Assembly (NCBI GenBank): GCA_022605955.1
Contig: JAKCOZ010000021.1
Location: 9,344,501-9,408,500, forward strand
DNA from: Rallus limicola
Taxonomy: Eukaryota; Chordata; Aves; Gruiformes; Rallidae
Direction of reading: 5' to 3'
Length of the DNA stretch: 64,000 nt
The position numbers and the translations under genes were made by a program. The stretch's first letter is position 1. Each line of letters begins with the position of its first letter. The notes below the pieces were generated by a model. That model was not told the origin of the DNA. It saw nothing but the letters and a program-made list of their open reading frames with translations, and ran no database searches. Of this stretch, positions 62,041 to 64,000 are shown in pieces.

Positions 62041-64000
62041 CTGAAGGAATTACAGCTCCGAGGCAGGGGGAGACGGACACACAGAGGATGGAGCTTTCCT
62101 GTAAAAATCTACTCTTTTGTTTCTTCTTCAGGGAAAGAAAGAGCATCCTCTAAAAGTCTTTCCAGTCATGAAAGTCTTTGTCCCTCGTTGTGAGTCTGCA
62201 ATCCCCAGTTTGGTTGGAGTGTGATAGCGTTCGCTTGCCAGTTGAAGCAGTGAGAGGTGTCCTTGACTCGAACTGAGGGAATTTGAGTGAGAAGTAAAGG
62301 TATCTTTTGTTCTTGGTGTTTTGTGAGGGTTTTTTTACACAGGCAGCACAGTACTAACATCATCCACTATTGTCAGCACAAATATGAACTCTTATTTTTA
62401 TCGGGAGGTAACCTACTTTTAAAAGAGCACCTTGAATGCTGAATTTTATATTATCTGGAGAAAATCAAGGGGGAAGAGAAGCTCATCTGCTACTTCAGTG
62501 ATATGCAGAGTGGATATATTGATACAGAGAGGAAGGGGGGTGGTGGACGACTCTGGAGATCATCCTGTCCTGTATTTCTGTGGCCAAAGGAGCCATGTGT
62601 CCTTATGGCAGACCTTTTGTGGTCTGTATGAAGTGTGTGGATTCCTGCTTCCTCAGTAACTGCCCGTGCCCTAAGACCCGCCCTGTGGAGAACCAAAAGG
62701 GCTGGGGAGATGGGGGGTCAGTGTGGCTGCAGTGATGACTAGATGGCTGAAGGGAAGAATGATTTAGTGCAGAGGTCAGGACCACTTGCCTGCTGACACA
62801 TCCTGCTCCTCATCAGCAGTGATGGCAACACCAGGGTTCCAAGGAAGTTCTGAAAATCTCCTTACTTTTTTCCCTGGCCTTTAATCATAACAGACCCCGA
62901 ACCATGAAGGCAACATGAACACTTTCTTTTAGGCAGCAAACATGCAAATGGCATCTTTGTCCCAGTGTTCAAGGCTGTTTCTCAACTGACAACCTGGTTC
63001 CCCTTGGAGCAGCCTGTCTCCCGAGTGATGCTGGGGAGCCTGGTGGGTGTGGGCATCTTCCCACACCAGGTTTGCTGGTGTCCACGTGAGGCTCTCTTGA
63101 GGCTGAACAGGAGATTTGAAACCAACCTTCTCTTCCTTCAGACACTACAACTTTTATCTTAGGAGATCCAAGCAGTAATTTGCAAATGTGAAATTAATGC
63201 TGGATGGGAACTTGGTTCAAATGACACATTATGACCATTGTCTTGTGGTCCATGAAGATGCCTGTGTCCGAAAGGGAAGGATGCCAGCACCTGTCAGTCT
63301 GTGTCATTATTGGTTTGTACCAGGCTTCACTGTGAAGCAGACTGCATTTGGCCCGTTACCGGGACACTCTGAGCTTGATGGGTGTGTGAGATGTGCCCGC
63401 AGATCCAAGGCTCTCTTTGAATTTTGAATGTTTTACTTTATGCACTGGCTTACTTCTGAGAGCCATTCATGAGTCATTCGTTAGTGCATATAGCAGTTAT
63501 CAGATGCCACAGGAGCATGAAAAATTTCCACTCTAATAAACACTATCGTAACTGTCACCTCTTTATGATGTGCAGAAGGATATGCACACAGGATTGCCGC
63601 TCCTCATCTGCACAGAGCCTGACACCCTTCTCCAGGGATCTCAGGTTTTCATAAAACTGTCCTCCCCATGAGTTAGCTCAGTAAAGGCAAGACAGGTACA
63701 GTGTCCCACAAGAACCTGCTGGTCTGCTCACCGCTGCATAGAGAAGCCGTAGGATCAAGGTTAATGTGCTGCTTTCCAGTCCTGCTCTTTAAACTGGTTG
63801 AACAAAATGATCTGTTAATAGCACAGGATTTCTGATGTTAGGCACATTTTTTTTCTTCCCTAATGTTGAAATAAAAACTATACCATCCTTGAGACCTGAT
63901 GTACCCAAAGTTCATGAAAAATGCAAGTGCTTATGGAACAGGTTTGTAAAGCAAGGTTTTTAAAGGCTGGTTCATCAGGTGAGAAGATTTTCCTATACAT
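62041..64000. other. Unannotated non-coding stretch
   Basis: No gene or named repeat was recognised up to the window edge. Overlapping frames of 60-80 codons at 62.4-63.7 kb on both strands look fortuitous. An octamer ATGCAAAT lies at 62942-62949. Confidence 0.5.

Noticed and set aside
1..64000. A CRISPR array, bacterial operon, defence island or other novel multi-gene system
   Set aside because: There are no direct repeats with regular unique spacers, no closely packed long frames and no ribosome-binding-site pattern. The repeat content is that of a vertebrate genome.

Overview
This window looks like non-coding nuclear DNA from a bird or close sauropsid. I found no protein-coding exon, tRNA, rRNA, CRISPR array or bacterial-type gene that I can defend. 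The kind of genome is read from its repeats. There are three short, 5'-truncated, antisense CR1 LINE 3' ends, one with the octamer tail (GATTCTGT in the element's sense direction) typical of avian CR1. There are also much older relics shared across amniotes: two MIR/CORE-type SINEs, a decayed CR1/L3-clade LINE with a recognisable reverse-transcriptase core, and several palindromic MITE-like remnants of kinds I recall from turtle, crocodile and bird DNA. Low repeat density, CR1 as the only young-looking family, and no Alu, B1 or L1-type elements argue against a mammal. The species cannot be named from what is visible.

Layout. 0-9.4 kb: unique sequence with one CR1 fragment (6.21-6.58 kb). 9.4-9.8 kb: a candidate regulatory block. 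10.9-11.4 kb: a small tandem duplication, then a MIR-like SINE. 12.1 kb: a perfect 16-bp palindrome. 14.6-16.0 kb: AT-rich, homeodomain-motif-rich sequence containing an ancient palindromic repeat. 17 kb: a smaller block of the same look. 19.8 kb: a 21-bp tandem repeat placing TGACGTGG three times in phase. 20.5 kb: a G-quadruplex-type G tract. 21-27.6 kb: three ancient palindromic-repeat remnants and a second MIR-like SINE (25.4 kb). 29.9-30.5 and 35.5-36.3 kb: further TAAT-rich candidate enhancer blocks. 36.9-37.8 kb: pyrimidine-rich microsatellites. 38.8-40.6 kb: the old antisense CR1/L3 LINE. 40.8 and 43.6 kb: two younger CR1 tails. 46.3 kb: a CpG-dense patch behind an acceptor-like pyrimidine tract. 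46.4-64 kb: unique sequence with T-rich tracts and two more candidate conserved blocks (54.3-54.9 and 61.5-62.0 kb).

The open reading frames are short (the longest is 164 codons), lie on both strands, match no family I recognise, and do not form an exon chain, except one that crosses the LINE reverse-transcriptase relic. The simplest reading is an intergenic gene desert or the inside of a very large intron, possibly near a developmental regulator. That last point is inference from motif content only; conservation could not be measured. I saw no evidence of a new multi-gene system. The most useful leads are the TGACGTGG triplet, the palindromic repeat inside the 14.6-16 kb block, and the old LINE/SINE relics.
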